The position numbers and the translations under genes were made by a program. Below are positions 1-6,412 of a stretch of 8,965 nt of DNA, piece after piece (within the stretch, counting starts at the first letter, position 1; every line of letters begins with the position of its first letter). Source of the DNA: JAVWGW01 sp036651575 (lineage in GTDB: Bacteria > Actinomycetota > Coriobacteriia > Coriobacteriales > Eggerthellaceae); NCBI GenBank assembly GCA_036651575.1, contig JAVVXN010000053.1:1-8965 (forward strand), in the 5' to 3' direction. The notes beneath the pieces are model-generated. The model did not search any database. It worked only from the letters and a program-made list of their open reading frames with translations, and was not told the origin of the DNA.

Positions 1-28
1 GCCCCTCCCGAAAGCACTCGGAAGGGGC
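1..28 (-). terminator. Hairpin terminator after guaA
   Basis: A hairpin lies 15 bases beyond the guaA stop. Arms of 11 bases pair with one C-A mismatch (6 bp, mismatch, 4 bp) around a 6-base loop. Read in the guaA direction the stem ends at position 1, so any U-tract would fall outside the window and cannot be checked. On the plus strand no T-run follows, so an intrinsic terminator would serve guaA only. Confidence 0.6.
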
Positions 29-43
29 TAAGTTTGTAATAGG

Positions 44-1348
44 CTATTCCCACTCTATCGTGCCCACGGGTTTAGGCGTGAGGTCGTAGACGACGCGGTT
101 TACTCCGGGGACTTCGTGGGTGATGCGGTAGGTTATCTTTTCGAGCACGTCGTAGTCGATGCGCTCGATGGTGGCAGTCATGGCGTCGACCGTGTTGACG
201 GCGCGCAGGATGACGGGGTATTCGAAGCAGCGCGCAGCGTCGCGCACGCCGACGGATTTGAAATCGGGCACGACGGTGAAGTACTGCCACACCTTACCGG
301 CCAAGCCTGCCTTCTCAAATTCCTCGCGCACGATGGCGTCGGATTCGCGCACGCACTCCAGGCGGTCGCGGGTGATCTCTCCCAAACAGCGCACGCCCAA
401 GCCGGGGCCGGGGAAGGGCTGGCGCTCGACCATGGCGTCGGGCAGCCCCAGGGCGCGCCCGCACGCACGCACTTCATCTTTAAACAGCATTTTCAATGGC
501 TCGACCAGTTCAAACTGCATATCGTCGGGCAGGCCGCCAACGTTGTGGTGCGATTTTACGACCTTGGCGGTTTTCGTGCCCGATTCGACGATGTCGGGAT
601 AGATGGTGCCCTGTCCGAGGAAATCGATGCCCTCAAGCTTGCGCGCCTCCTCTTCGAAGACCCGAATGAATTCAGCACCGATGATCTTGCGTTTTTCCTC
701 GGGATCGGCGATACCTTCAAGCTTGCCCAGGAAACGATCGATGGCATCGACGTATACCAGGTTGGCGTTCATTTCTTCGCCGAATACCTTGCAGACCTGT
801 TCCGCTTCGCCTTTGCGCAAAAGGCCGTGATTGACGTGCACGCAGGAAAGCTGGGTGCCGACTGCGCGAATGAGCAGGGCGGCCACCACGCTTGAATCGA
901 CGCCGCCCGAAAGCGCTAAAAGCACGCGCTTGTCACCGATCTGTTTGCGGAGCAGTTCTACCTGGTCAGCTATGAAGTTTTCCATGTTCCAATTGGCCTG
1001 CGACTTGCAGGTGTTAAAAACGAAGTCGTCAAGCGCCGCGTGACGGGTGGATTCATCTTCAGGCCAGGCAGCAAGATCCTGTCCTGCTTTACCTGTATGG
1101 TCAACCACAAACAGGGGTAGCCCGCTTTGGTAGACGGCATCGGAGGCCTCGATGGAGGTGCCCTCCACCGCGCGATTCGGTCCGCCATTCAAAATGATGC
1201 CCCGCAGGTTGGACAGTGCGGCCAATTCATCAGCGGTGATATCGAAATTGTGGATTTCAGTGTAGACGCCGAGGGTTCGAATATCGCGGGCGATGAGCGT
1301 GTTGTGCTCGCTGCCCAAATCGATAATGGCTATCATGTCCTGCTGCAT
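44..1348 (-). CDS. guaA: GMP synthase with degenerate, shortened glutaminase domain
   Basis: Makes GMP from XMP, ATP and a nitrogen donor in the cytoplasm, the last step of de novo guanine nucleotide synthesis. The protein has 434 residues, against about 510-525 usually. The ATP-pyrophosphatase P-loop SGGVDSS is at 147-153, followed by HGLLRKGEAEQV, GQGTIYPDIVES, SHHNVGGLP and the C-terminal dimerisation domain ending KPVGTIEWE, so the synthetase part looks complete. The N-terminal class I amidotransferase domain starts normally (IIDLGSEHNTLIAR, then LNGGP at 53-57), but the nucleophile elbow expected to read GICYG reads VVDHT (81-85). The stretch that should carry the His-x-Glu pair (FHPE) is missing; the sequence jumps to the final helix DDFVFNTC. 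Expected activity is ammonia-dependent, or with a separate glutaminase; this is inference. Start: AAGGAG lies 6 bases before ATG 1348; the next in-frame ATG (1336) is too far away. Confidence 0.96.
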   Translation of the reverse strand: MQQDMIAIIDLGSEHNTLIARDIRTLGVYTEIHNFDITADELAALSNLRGIILNGGPNRAVEGTSIEASDAVYQSGLPLFVVDHTGKAGQDLAAWPEDESTRHAALDDFVFNTCKSQANWNMENFIADQVELLRKQIGDKRVLLALSGGVDSSVVAALLIRAVGTQLSCVHVNHGLLRKGEAEQVCKVFGEEMNANLVYVDAIDRFLGKLEGIADPEEKRKIIGAEFIRVFEEEARKLEGIDFLGQGTIYPDIVESGTKTAKVVKSHHNVGGLPDDMQFELVEPLKMLFKDEVRACGRALGLPDAMVERQPFPGPGLGVRCLGEITRDRLECVRESDAIVREEFEKAGLAGKVWQYFTVVPDFKSVGVRDAARCFEYPVILRAVNTVDAMTATIERIDYDVLEKITYRITHEVPGVNRVVYDLTPKPVGTIEWE

Positions 1349-1387
1349 GGATGTCTCCTTCGTGTTGGTTCTTTGCGCGATCTGCTT

Positions 1388-1429
1388 ATTGTATCGCGCT
1401 GCCGCCGGTTACGCGCCCACGTGCGGGCG
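1388..1429 (-). promoter_or_regulatory. Candidate guaA promoter with GC-rich dyad
   Basis: Within the divergent guaA-tcdA gap, the minus strand has TACAAT (1388-1393), a good -10 match, about 40 bases upstream of the guaA start, with no recognisable -35. An imperfect dyad, CGCCC (1414-1418) and GGGCG (1425-1429) flanking an off-centre CACGTG, falls where the -35 element would lie, so it could be an operator. Seen: the -10 match and the dyad. Inferred: the function. No riboswitch-sized leader fits between this -10 and guaA. Confidence 0.3.
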
Positions 1430-1451
1430 GTTTCCGTATTTTATCGATGAG

Positions 1452-1478
1452 TTGGCAGCGAAGAAGGTTGTGTATGAT
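1452..1478 (+). promoter_or_regulatory. Candidate promoter for tcdA
   Basis: TTGGCA (1452-1457) and TATGAT (1473-1478) match the -35 and -10 consensus at 5 of 6 positions each, but the 15-base spacer is short. Transcription would start near 1485, giving a leader of about 75 bases before tcdA. The match is reasonable but not decisive. Confidence 0.35.
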
Positions 1479-1560
1479 TCGATGGTGTATGTTTGGTCAA
1501 ATGATTCAGCGCCTCAGGTGTGCGGTGAAAGGGTGTTGTGTTTTGGAGGGAGCGCCACGG

Positions 1561-2283
1561 GTGGATGATTGTATGAGCTGGGAGAAGTCGGAACTGTTGA
1601 TGGGGCAGGTCGGTTTGCGAAAACTCGCGGATGCGACGGTGCTGGTCTTTGGGCTGGGCGGAGTGGGGTCGAGCTGCGTTGAGGCGCTTGCGCGAGGTGG
1701 CGTTGGGCACCTGATTATCGTCGATCACGCATCTGTCCGAGCGAGTAACCTCAATCGGCAAGCGATTGCCTTCACGAGCACTCTCGGGCATCGCAAGGTT
1801 GACGTTATGGGCGCAATGATCGCCGAAATCAACCCCGAGGCTACGGTTGTTTCCCACGATGTTTTTGTGCTGCCGGAAAACCTTTTGGACCTATTTGCCG
1901 TGCGCCCCGACTATGTGGTTGATGCAATCGACACGGTGGCTACAAAACTCGCCCTTGCCCGCTACGCCGACGACAACGAAATCCCCCTTGTGAGCAGTAT
2001 GGGTGCGGGTAATAAGTTTTATCCGGAGCAATTGGAGTTTGCCGATATTTACGATACGGCGGTGTGTCCGCTCTGTAAGATCGTACGAAAGGAGGCCCGG
2101 GCGCTTGGCATCGGGCAGCTTCGGGTGCTGTATTCGCGCGAAAGACCAGCGGAGGTGCCGGTGAGTGATCGGGCTTTGCGCAGTGAGCGGGCGAATATCG
2201 GCACCATGTCTTATATGCCGCCGATTATGGGTCAGATGGTTGCGGGAGAGGTGCTTCGGGGATTGCTTGGAATGGGGAAGTAG
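1561..2283 (+). CDS. tcdA: tRNA threonylcarbamoyladenosine dehydratase (TcdA, ThiF/E1-like)
   Basis: An E1-like ATP-dependent enzyme of the MoeB/ThiF/HesA superfamily. The TcdA branch dehydrates t6A at position 37 of ANN-decoding tRNAs to the cyclic form (established family knowledge). Numbering from GTG 1561 (240 aa): nucleotide loop GLGGVG at 31-36, acidic D55, NRQ at 65-67 with the Arg that contacts ATP, DAID at 121-124, and a TcdA-like stretch CPLCKIVRKEAR near 169-180. The end TMSYMPPIMGQMVAGEVL is typical of the family. Only one CxxC is present, so a paired-knuckle zinc site is not evident. Start: GGAGGG (1545-1550) is 10 bases before GTG 1561 but 22 before ATG 1573, so GTG is preferred; ATG gives 236 residues and is the alternative. 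Diverges from guaA; no partner sulfur-carrier gene nearby, which argues against ThiF or MoeB. Confidence 0.9.
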   Translation: MDDCMSWEKSELLMGQVGLRKLADATVLVFGLGGVGSSCVEALARGGVGHLIIVDHASVRASNLNRQAIAFTSTLGHRKVDVMGAMIAEINPEATVVSHDVFVLPENLLDLFAVRPDYVVDAIDTVATKLALARYADDNEIPLVSSMGAGNKFYPEQLEFADIYDTAVCPLCKIVRKEARALGIGQLRVLYSRERPAEVPVSDRALRSERANIGTMSYMPPIMGQMVAGEVLRGLLGMGK

Positions 2284-2376
2284 TCTGACGATTTTTTCGA
2301 CTTGCACGGTGGTCAAAGGAGAAAAATACCAACCGTTTTCGTTGGCTATCATTTCCCTTGAAGGATCAAAGTGCGC

Positions 2377-2382
2377 TAAACT
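2377..2382 (+). promoter_or_regulatory. Candidate -10 box for a leaderless transcript
   Basis: TAAACT (fits TAnnnT) ends 6 bases before the ABC exporter ATG, so the expected transcription start, 7 bases past the box, is the A of the start codon at 2389. No Shine-Dalgarno lies at usable distance; the nearest AAGGA (2361-2365) is 23 bases away. No clear -35 hexamer was found. This pattern suits leaderless mRNAs, common in actinobacteria. Confidence 0.35.
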
Positions 2383-2388
2383 GACGAT

Positions 2389-4179
2389 ATGGCATCTCAG
2401 AAAACATCAACGGTTCGTCGCACGCTTCATCGATATTGGAGCGTTACCGCGTTGCAATGGCCGATGTTTTTACTGGCTGTGCTTTCGACGTCGGGATTCG
2501 TATTTTTCCTGTCGTATGGCAATCCTTTCATCGTCGGGTTGGTAATCGACCGGGTCAATGTTGGCGGTGTTGCCCCCGACCAGGTGTTTACGGCGTTTGG
2601 CCCTTTTATTTTTGCACTTATTGCGACCAACGTTTTGGGGCAGATCTGCAGCAAGTTGCAAGATTACAGTATATGGAAGCTGGAAATACGCGCCAACTAT
2701 GAACTGGCGACCAACGTGTTTGATATCCTATCCAATCAATCGATGACCTTTCATTCAAATCGCTTCGGAGGGTCGCTGGTCAGCCAGACCAGTAAGTTTC
2801 TTTCCGGCTACACCACGCTGATCGAAAGCTTTGTGTATGCGGTTATTCCCATTATGTGCTCAGCTGTTTTTACGATTACCCTGCTGGCACCTCGGGTTCC
2901 GTTTTACGTCGTCCCGCTCGCTTGCTTGCTGGTGGTGTATGTGCTGGTATCCTATAAATTATACCGTCGTATTTTGCCGCTGAACGGAGCTGCTTCTGCC
3001 GCTCAAAACCGTCTTTCCGGCGAACTATCCGATTCCATCACGAATATCTTGGCGGTAAAGACTTACGCGCGTGAGCCCTACGAGCGCGGCTTGTTTGATG
3101 CGGCAAACCAGGATGTGGTGCAAGCCGATTCTCGGCGCATGCGCGCTTCCATCCTTCGTGGTGCAGCGACGGCGAGCCTGACTGTGGTGATCATGATTGT
3201 GCTGGTGGTATTTGTGACGGGGGGCAACGCGTGGTTTGGTATCAGTGCGGGCACGCTGGTGATGATGTTTACCTATACCTATTCGCTCACGATGCAGTTC
3301 AATCGTCTTAATCAGACATTTCAGCAGATCAATCGTGCATTTGGCGATGCTCATGACATGGTGGTGGTGCTCGATGAGCCCCTGCTGGTGGCCGATGTGA
3401 CAAATGCGCCCGATCTGAAGGTGAAGCGGGGAGAAATCGACTTTAAGGACATCACTTTTCATTATGATGATGCAAAGGCGACCGATACTATTTTCGTAGA
3501 CTTCACGCTTCATATACCAGCAGGTCAACGCATCGGATTGGTGGGTCGCAGCGGTAGCGGCAAAACGACGCTGACAAAACTGCTCTTGCGCCTGACCGAT
3601 ATCCAGCAGGGGTGTGTCGAAGTTGATGGGCAGGACGTTGCGCAGATGGCGCAGGCAAGTCTGCGTCGGCACATCGCCTACGTGCCGCAGGAACCACTGT
3701 TGTTTCACCGGAGCATTCGCGAAAATATCGCCTATGGGCGGCCGGGGGCTACGGAAGGGGAGATCCGTGATGCAGCGGTGCGGGCCAATGCCCTGGAGTT
3801 CATTGAGCGCCTTCCTGAAGGCTTCGACACGGTTACGGGAGAGCGCGGGGTGAAACTTTCGGGCGGACAGCGCCAGCGCATCGCCATCGCGCGCGCTATT
3901 TTGGCGCAAGCACCTATTTTGGTTCTCGACGAAGCCACTTCGGCTTTGGACTCCGAAAGTGAAAGGCTCATTCAGGACGCTTTGGTCAACTTGATGGAGG
4001 GTCGTACGTCAATCGTTATCGCCCACCGACTTTCAACGGTGGCCAGTCTCGATCGAATCGTGGTATTGTCCCAGGGAGCAATTGTGGAAGACGGAACGCA
4101 CGCTGAACTCGTGGAGCGAGGTGGCGAATATGCCGATCTCTGGAACCGGCAAAGCGGCGCGTTTTTGGGTGGCGACTGA
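2389..4179 (+). CDS. ABC exporter half-transporter (TM domain fused to ATPase)
   Basis: A 596-residue half-transporter with an N-terminal membrane domain and a C-terminal ATPase, the layout of MsbA/MdlB-type ABC exporters, expected to work as a dimer in the cytoplasmic membrane. Hydrophobic segments lie near 24-52, 66-86, 149-167, 171-190, 262-278 and 284-303, giving about six helices. ATPase motifs: Walker A GRSGSGKT 386-393, Q-loop VPQE with Q434, signature LSGGQ 490-494, Walker B LVLDE 511-515 with catalytic E515, D-loop SALD 518-521 and switch H546, all intact. The substrate cannot be told from the sequence; lipid, drug or peptide are all possible. No partner half-transporter is adjacent, so a homodimer is likelier than a heterodimer. 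Start ATG 2389 is the only reasonable one: an in-frame stop lies just upstream at 2377 and the next Met is residue 25, inside the first helix region. Confidence 0.93.
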   Translation: MASQKTSTVRRTLHRYWSVTALQWPMFLLAVLSTSGFVFFLSYGNPFIVGLVIDRVNVGGVAPDQVFTAFGPFIFALIATNVLGQICSKLQDYSIWKLEIRANYELATNVFDILSNQSMTFHSNRFGGSLVSQTSKFLSGYTTLIESFVYAVIPIMCSAVFTITLLAPRVPFYVVPLACLLVVYVLVSYKLYRRILPLNGAASAAQNRLSGELSDSITNILAVKTYAREPYERGLFDAANQDVVQADSRRMRASILRGAATASLTVVIMIVLVVFVTGGNAWFGISAGTLVMMFTYTYSLTMQFNRLNQTFQQINRAFGDAHDMVVVLDEPLLVADVTNAPDLKVKRGEIDFKDITFHYDDAKATDTIFVDFTLHIPAGQRIGLVGRSGSGKTTLTKLLLRLTDIQQGCVEVDGQDVAQMAQASLRRHIAYVPQEPLLFHRSIRENIAYGRPGATEGEIRDAAVRANALEFIERLPEGFDTVTGERGVKLSGGQRQRIAIARAILAQAPILVLDEATSALDSESERLIQDALVNLMEGRTSIVIAHRLSTVASLDRIVVLSQGAIVEDGTHAELVERGGEYADLWNRQSGAFLGGD

Positions 4180-4247
4180 GGTGTTCGAGGCTTTATGGAT
4201 AGCTCGTGTGACTTGATGTGCTGGTGCAAAATGCGGCGACCTTTGGG

Positions 4248-4275
4248 TTGGGTTGGCGTATTTCGACGCTATTAT
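4248..4275 (+). promoter_or_regulatory. Candidate promoter for icd
   Basis: TTGGGT (4248-4253) and TATTAT (4270-4275) are separated by 16 bases. The -10 matches consensus at 5 of 6 positions and the -35 only at its TTG. Transcription would begin near 4282, giving a leader of about 70 bases. The rest of the 172-base gap after the exporter shows no clear terminator. Confidence 0.4.
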
Positions 4276-4351
4276 GGTGGTAAGTAAAAAGTAGGCACGC
4301 CGAGGCGTTTGCGCTTGAGGGCGAAGGCCGCATACTGATGAAAGGTTGACT

Positions 4352-5554
4352 ATGGCAAAAATCGAGATGACCACGCCGTTGGTGGAAATGGACGGCGACG
4401 AGATGACGCGCATCATCTGGCAGATGATTAAAGACGAACTTCTTCTACCGCACGTTGACCTCAAGACCGAGTACTACGATCTTGGTCTTGAAAATCGTAA
4501 TGCGACCGATGATCAGGTGACCATCGATTCCGCCGAAGCCACCAAGCGCCTGGGTGTTGCTGTGAAGTGCGCCACTATTACTCCGAACGGTGCGCGCATG
4601 GGGGAATACGATCTCAAGCAGATGTGGAAGAGCCCCAACGGAACTATTCGCGCACTCTTGGACGGGACGGTGTTTCGTGCGCCCATTACGGTTAAGGGTA
4701 TCGAGCCGTGTGTGCGCAACTGGGTAAAGCCTATCACGATCGCTCGTCACGCGTATGGCGACGTGTATAAAAACGCCGAAATTCGCGTGCCGGGTGCTGG
4801 CAGAGTGGAATTGGTCTATACCGCAACTGATGGCTCTGAGATTCGTGAGCTTGTGCAAGACTTTTCAGGACCTGGCGTGGCTCAGGGTATGCACAATTTG
4901 GATGGTTCCATTGAGAGCTTCGCCCGCAGTTGCTTTGAGTACGCGCTCGATATCAAGCAAGATATTTGGTTCGCCACCAAGGACACCATTTCCAAAAAGT
5001 ACGATCATCGTTTCAAGGATATCTTCCAAGAAATTTACGATGCCGAATACGCAGAGCGCTTTGAGGCCGCGGGCATTGAGTACTTCTATACCCTGATTGA
5101 CGATGCGGTAGCGCGCGTCATGAAGGATAGCGGTGGATTTATTTGGGCATGCAAGAATTACGACGGTGACGTTATGAGCGACATGGTGTCTTCCGCGTTT
5201 GGATCGCTGGCGATGATGACATCGGTGCTCGCATCTCCGCAGGGTTTTTATGAGTACGAGGCTGCGCACGGTACCGTGCAGCGCCATTATTACAAACACC
5301 TGAAAGGCGAGGAAACATCCACCAACTCAGTAGCCACTATTTTTGCGTGGTCCGGTGCCTTGCGCAAGCGCGGCGAGCTTGATGGACTGCCCGATTTGAT
5401 TGATTTTGCTGAGCGTCTCGAACGTGCCACGCTGGACACGATCGAGGCTGGCGAGATGACGGGCGACCTGGCACTGATTACTTCGCTGGAAAACCCTGTC
5501 AAGCTTAATACGCGCGATTTTATTTTAGCTGTTGCCAAACGTTTGGCGGCATAG
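4352..5554 (+). CDS. icd: NADP-dependent isocitrate dehydrogenase (eukaryotic-type, homodimeric)
   Basis: Oxidatively decarboxylates isocitrate to 2-oxoglutarate, making NADPH and supplying carbon for glutamate. The 400-residue protein closely follows the eukaryotic IDH1/IDH2 type (subfamily II), not the E. coli Icd type: EMDGDEMTRIIW near the start, KCATITP, QMWKSPNGTIR with substrate-contacting S94, WVKPITIARHAYGD with the catalytic-site Arg at 132 (same number as human IDH1 R132), FKDIFQEIYD, LIDD with metal ligand D250, ACKNYDGDVMSD with D273 and D277, and AAHGTVQRHY plus ETSTNSVATIFAW. All key residues appear present. Start: AAAGG (4341-4345) lies 6 bases before ATG 4352; an in-frame TTG at 4346 overlaps the spacer and was not chosen. 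No terminator was found after the stop, and the lipoprotein gene starts 36 bases on, so read-through is likely. Confidence 0.95.
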   Translation: MAKIEMTTPLVEMDGDEMTRIIWQMIKDELLLPHVDLKTEYYDLGLENRNATDDQVTIDSAEATKRLGVAVKCATITPNGARMGEYDLKQMWKSPNGTIRALLDGTVFRAPITVKGIEPCVRNWVKPITIARHAYGDVYKNAEIRVPGAGRVELVYTATDGSEIRELVQDFSGPGVAQGMHNLDGSIESFARSCFEYALDIKQDIWFATKDTISKKYDHRFKDIFQEIYDAEYAERFEAAGIEYFYTLIDDAVARVMKDSGGFIWACKNYDGDVMSDMVSSAFGSLAMMTSVLASPQGFYEYEAAHGTVQRHYYKHLKGEETSTNSVATIFAWSGALRKRGELDGLPDLIDFAERLERATLDTIEAGEMTGDLALITSLENPVKLNTRDFILAVAKRLAA

Positions 5555-5590
5555 GGCTTTCGGTCGCGTTGAGCAGAGGGAGGGGTTCTG

Positions 5591-6007
5591 GTGTCTGGCG
5601 GGTTGAAACAGAAATGCTTTGTGGTGGTAATTTTTGTGTCGCTGATTGTGTGTGCGATGCTTATGGGAGTGAGCGGGTGTGCTCAATCCCCTGATCAGGG
5701 GGCATCGAGCACGCCGGTTGCCGCGGGCGAGCAGGACTACCAGTTTGCCAGCCAAGAAAAATTCGACCAGCACTACAAAAAGCATGGTCGTGAATTTGGC
5801 TCCATCAGCCAGAATGAATACCTGCAAAAGGCCAACGATCTCATCGTTTCAACGGCATCGACGGTCAAAACAAAAGAGGAAAAAACCGACGGGGATACTT
5901 GTTATTACGATACCGCCACCAACGAATTTCTGGTGCTTACCAAAAAAGGGGTTATTCGCACGTTTTTTCACCCCGATGACGGCATCGATTATTTTAACCG
6001 CCAGTAG
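5591..6007 (+). CDS. Small lipoprotein with polymorphic-toxin-like C-terminal domain
   Basis: A 138-residue predicted lipoprotein: basic start (K6, K8), hydrophobic core about 9-26 and lipobox VSGC with lipidated Cys30, leaving a mature protein of about 109 residues on the outer face of the membrane. After a short Gln/Ser/Ala linker comes a compact domain (about 50-138): F52, H61-Y-K-K-H65, EFG (68-70), EYLQKA, a DG at 100-101, YY, NEF (111-113), then G120, IRTFF (122-126), P128, G131 and Y134. This spacing of HxxKH..EFG..EYL and NEF..G.IRT resembles, from memory, C-terminal domains of RHS/YD-repeat and other secreted toxins with RNase-like folds; that similarity is not verified. It could equally be a non-toxic relative. 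GTG start, with GAGGGAGGGG ending 5 bases upstream, fixes the start well. The next gene begins 13 bases after its stop. Confidence 0.85.
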   Translation: MSGGLKQKCFVVVIFVSLIVCAMLMGVSGCAQSPDQGASSTPVAAGEQDYQFASQEKFDQHYKKHGREFGSISQNEYLQKANDLIVSTASTVKTKEEKTDGDTCYYDTATNEFLVLTKKGVIRTFFHPDDGIDYFNRQ

Positions 6008-6020
6008 ATTGGTGTAGATA

Positions 6021-6296
6021 ATGACTGACAACATAAAAAAGTATCCCTGTCCCTGTTGCGGTAATGTGACATTAACCGAGGAACCTCCCGGTACGTTTGT
6101 CGTTTGTCCCGTATGCTACTGGGAAGATGACGCGGCTCAGTTTGAGGATCAGGCGTTGGCCGGCGGTGCCAACGTGGTGTCGCTCGAGCAAGCTCGCAAA
6201 AACTTCAAGGCGTTTGGCGCGTGCGAGATAGGTTGCGCCGAGTATGTGCGCAAGCCACTTGCGAGCGAAAAAAGCACCATGCGTAAGCTGCTCTAA
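6021..6296 (+). CDS. CPCC-family cysteine-rich protein (possible immunity protein)
   Basis: A 91-residue protein with the hallmark layout of the bacterial cysteine-rich CPCC family: YPCPCCG (C10, C12, C13), then PPGTF.VCPVCYWEDD (C29, C32) and SLEQARKNFKAFGAC (C68), plus C72 and YVRKP near the end. The four cysteines C10/C13 and C29/C32 are well placed to bind zinc. Function in the family is not settled; such small proteins are found near polymorphic toxin genes, so a role as immunity partner of the preceding lipoprotein is a reasonable inference. No signal peptide, so it would act in the cytoplasm. It starts 13 bases after the lipoprotein stop, with only a weak GGTG before the ATG, suggesting translational coupling. 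A candidate terminator overlaps its stop. Confidence 0.88.
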   Translation: MTDNIKKYPCPCCGNVTLTEEPPGTFVVCPVCYWEDDAAQFEDQALAGGANVVSLEQARKNFKAFGACEIGCAEYVRKPLASEKSTMRKLL

Positions 6297-6310
6297 CGCC
6301 GATTGTTTTT
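6281..6310 (+). terminator. Candidate Rho-independent terminator after the CPCC gene
   Basis: GCGTAAG (6281-6287) pairs with CTAACGC (6293-6299) with one A-A mismatch and a 5-base loop; a T-run (6306-6310) follows after a short spacer. It overlaps the last codons of the CPCC gene. The stem is modest, so confidence is moderate. Confidence 0.4.
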
Positions 6311-6334
6311 CGCTTTAGGGATTTGTGGGGACTT

Positions 6335-6364
6335 TTGTCCGGTGCGGTGACCCTGGGGTATCCT
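6335..6364 (+). promoter_or_regulatory. Candidate promoter for the NdpA-like gene
   Basis: TTGTCC (6335-6340) and TATCCT (6359-6364), 18 bases apart, each match consensus at 4 of 6 positions. Transcription would begin near 6371, about 42 bases before the ATG. A weak call, made mainly because a terminator seems to separate this gene from the previous pair. Confidence 0.22.
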
Positions 6365-6412
6365 TGTCGTTTGCAAAGAAATCCTCACAACAGAGCGGTG
6401 GTTTTACCTGTC

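Noticed and set aside
116..895. Long plus-strand open frame of 259 codons opposite guaA
   Set aside because: It is the antisense shadow of a well-conserved guaA; its protein has no recognisable family features.
1351..1560. Upstream extension of the tcdA reading frame by 70 codons to an ATG at 1351
   Set aside because: The extra residues (Cys, Trp and Arg rich, low in order) do not match the family, the region overlaps the divergent promoter area, and a good Shine-Dalgarno sits before GTG 1561.
2329..2345. CCAAC/GTTGG hairpin between tcdA and the exporter, considered as a terminator
   Set aside because: Only 5 bp with a 7-base loop and no T-run immediately after it; too weak to call.
3025..3909. 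Long minus-strand open frame of 294 codons opposite the ABC exporter
   Set aside because: It overlaps the conserved exporter motifs on the other strand, and its His/Arg-rich translation looks like an antisense artefact.
4243..4256. Repeated TTGGG units before icd, considered as a G-quadruplex
   Set aside because: Only two GGG runs plus one GG are present, fewer than the four tracts needed; part of it is better read as a -35 element.
6323..6412. N-terminal extension of the NdpA-like protein by 30 residues
   Set aside because: The family begins at MKINNAILH; the extension is unlike it and would cover the candidate promoter.
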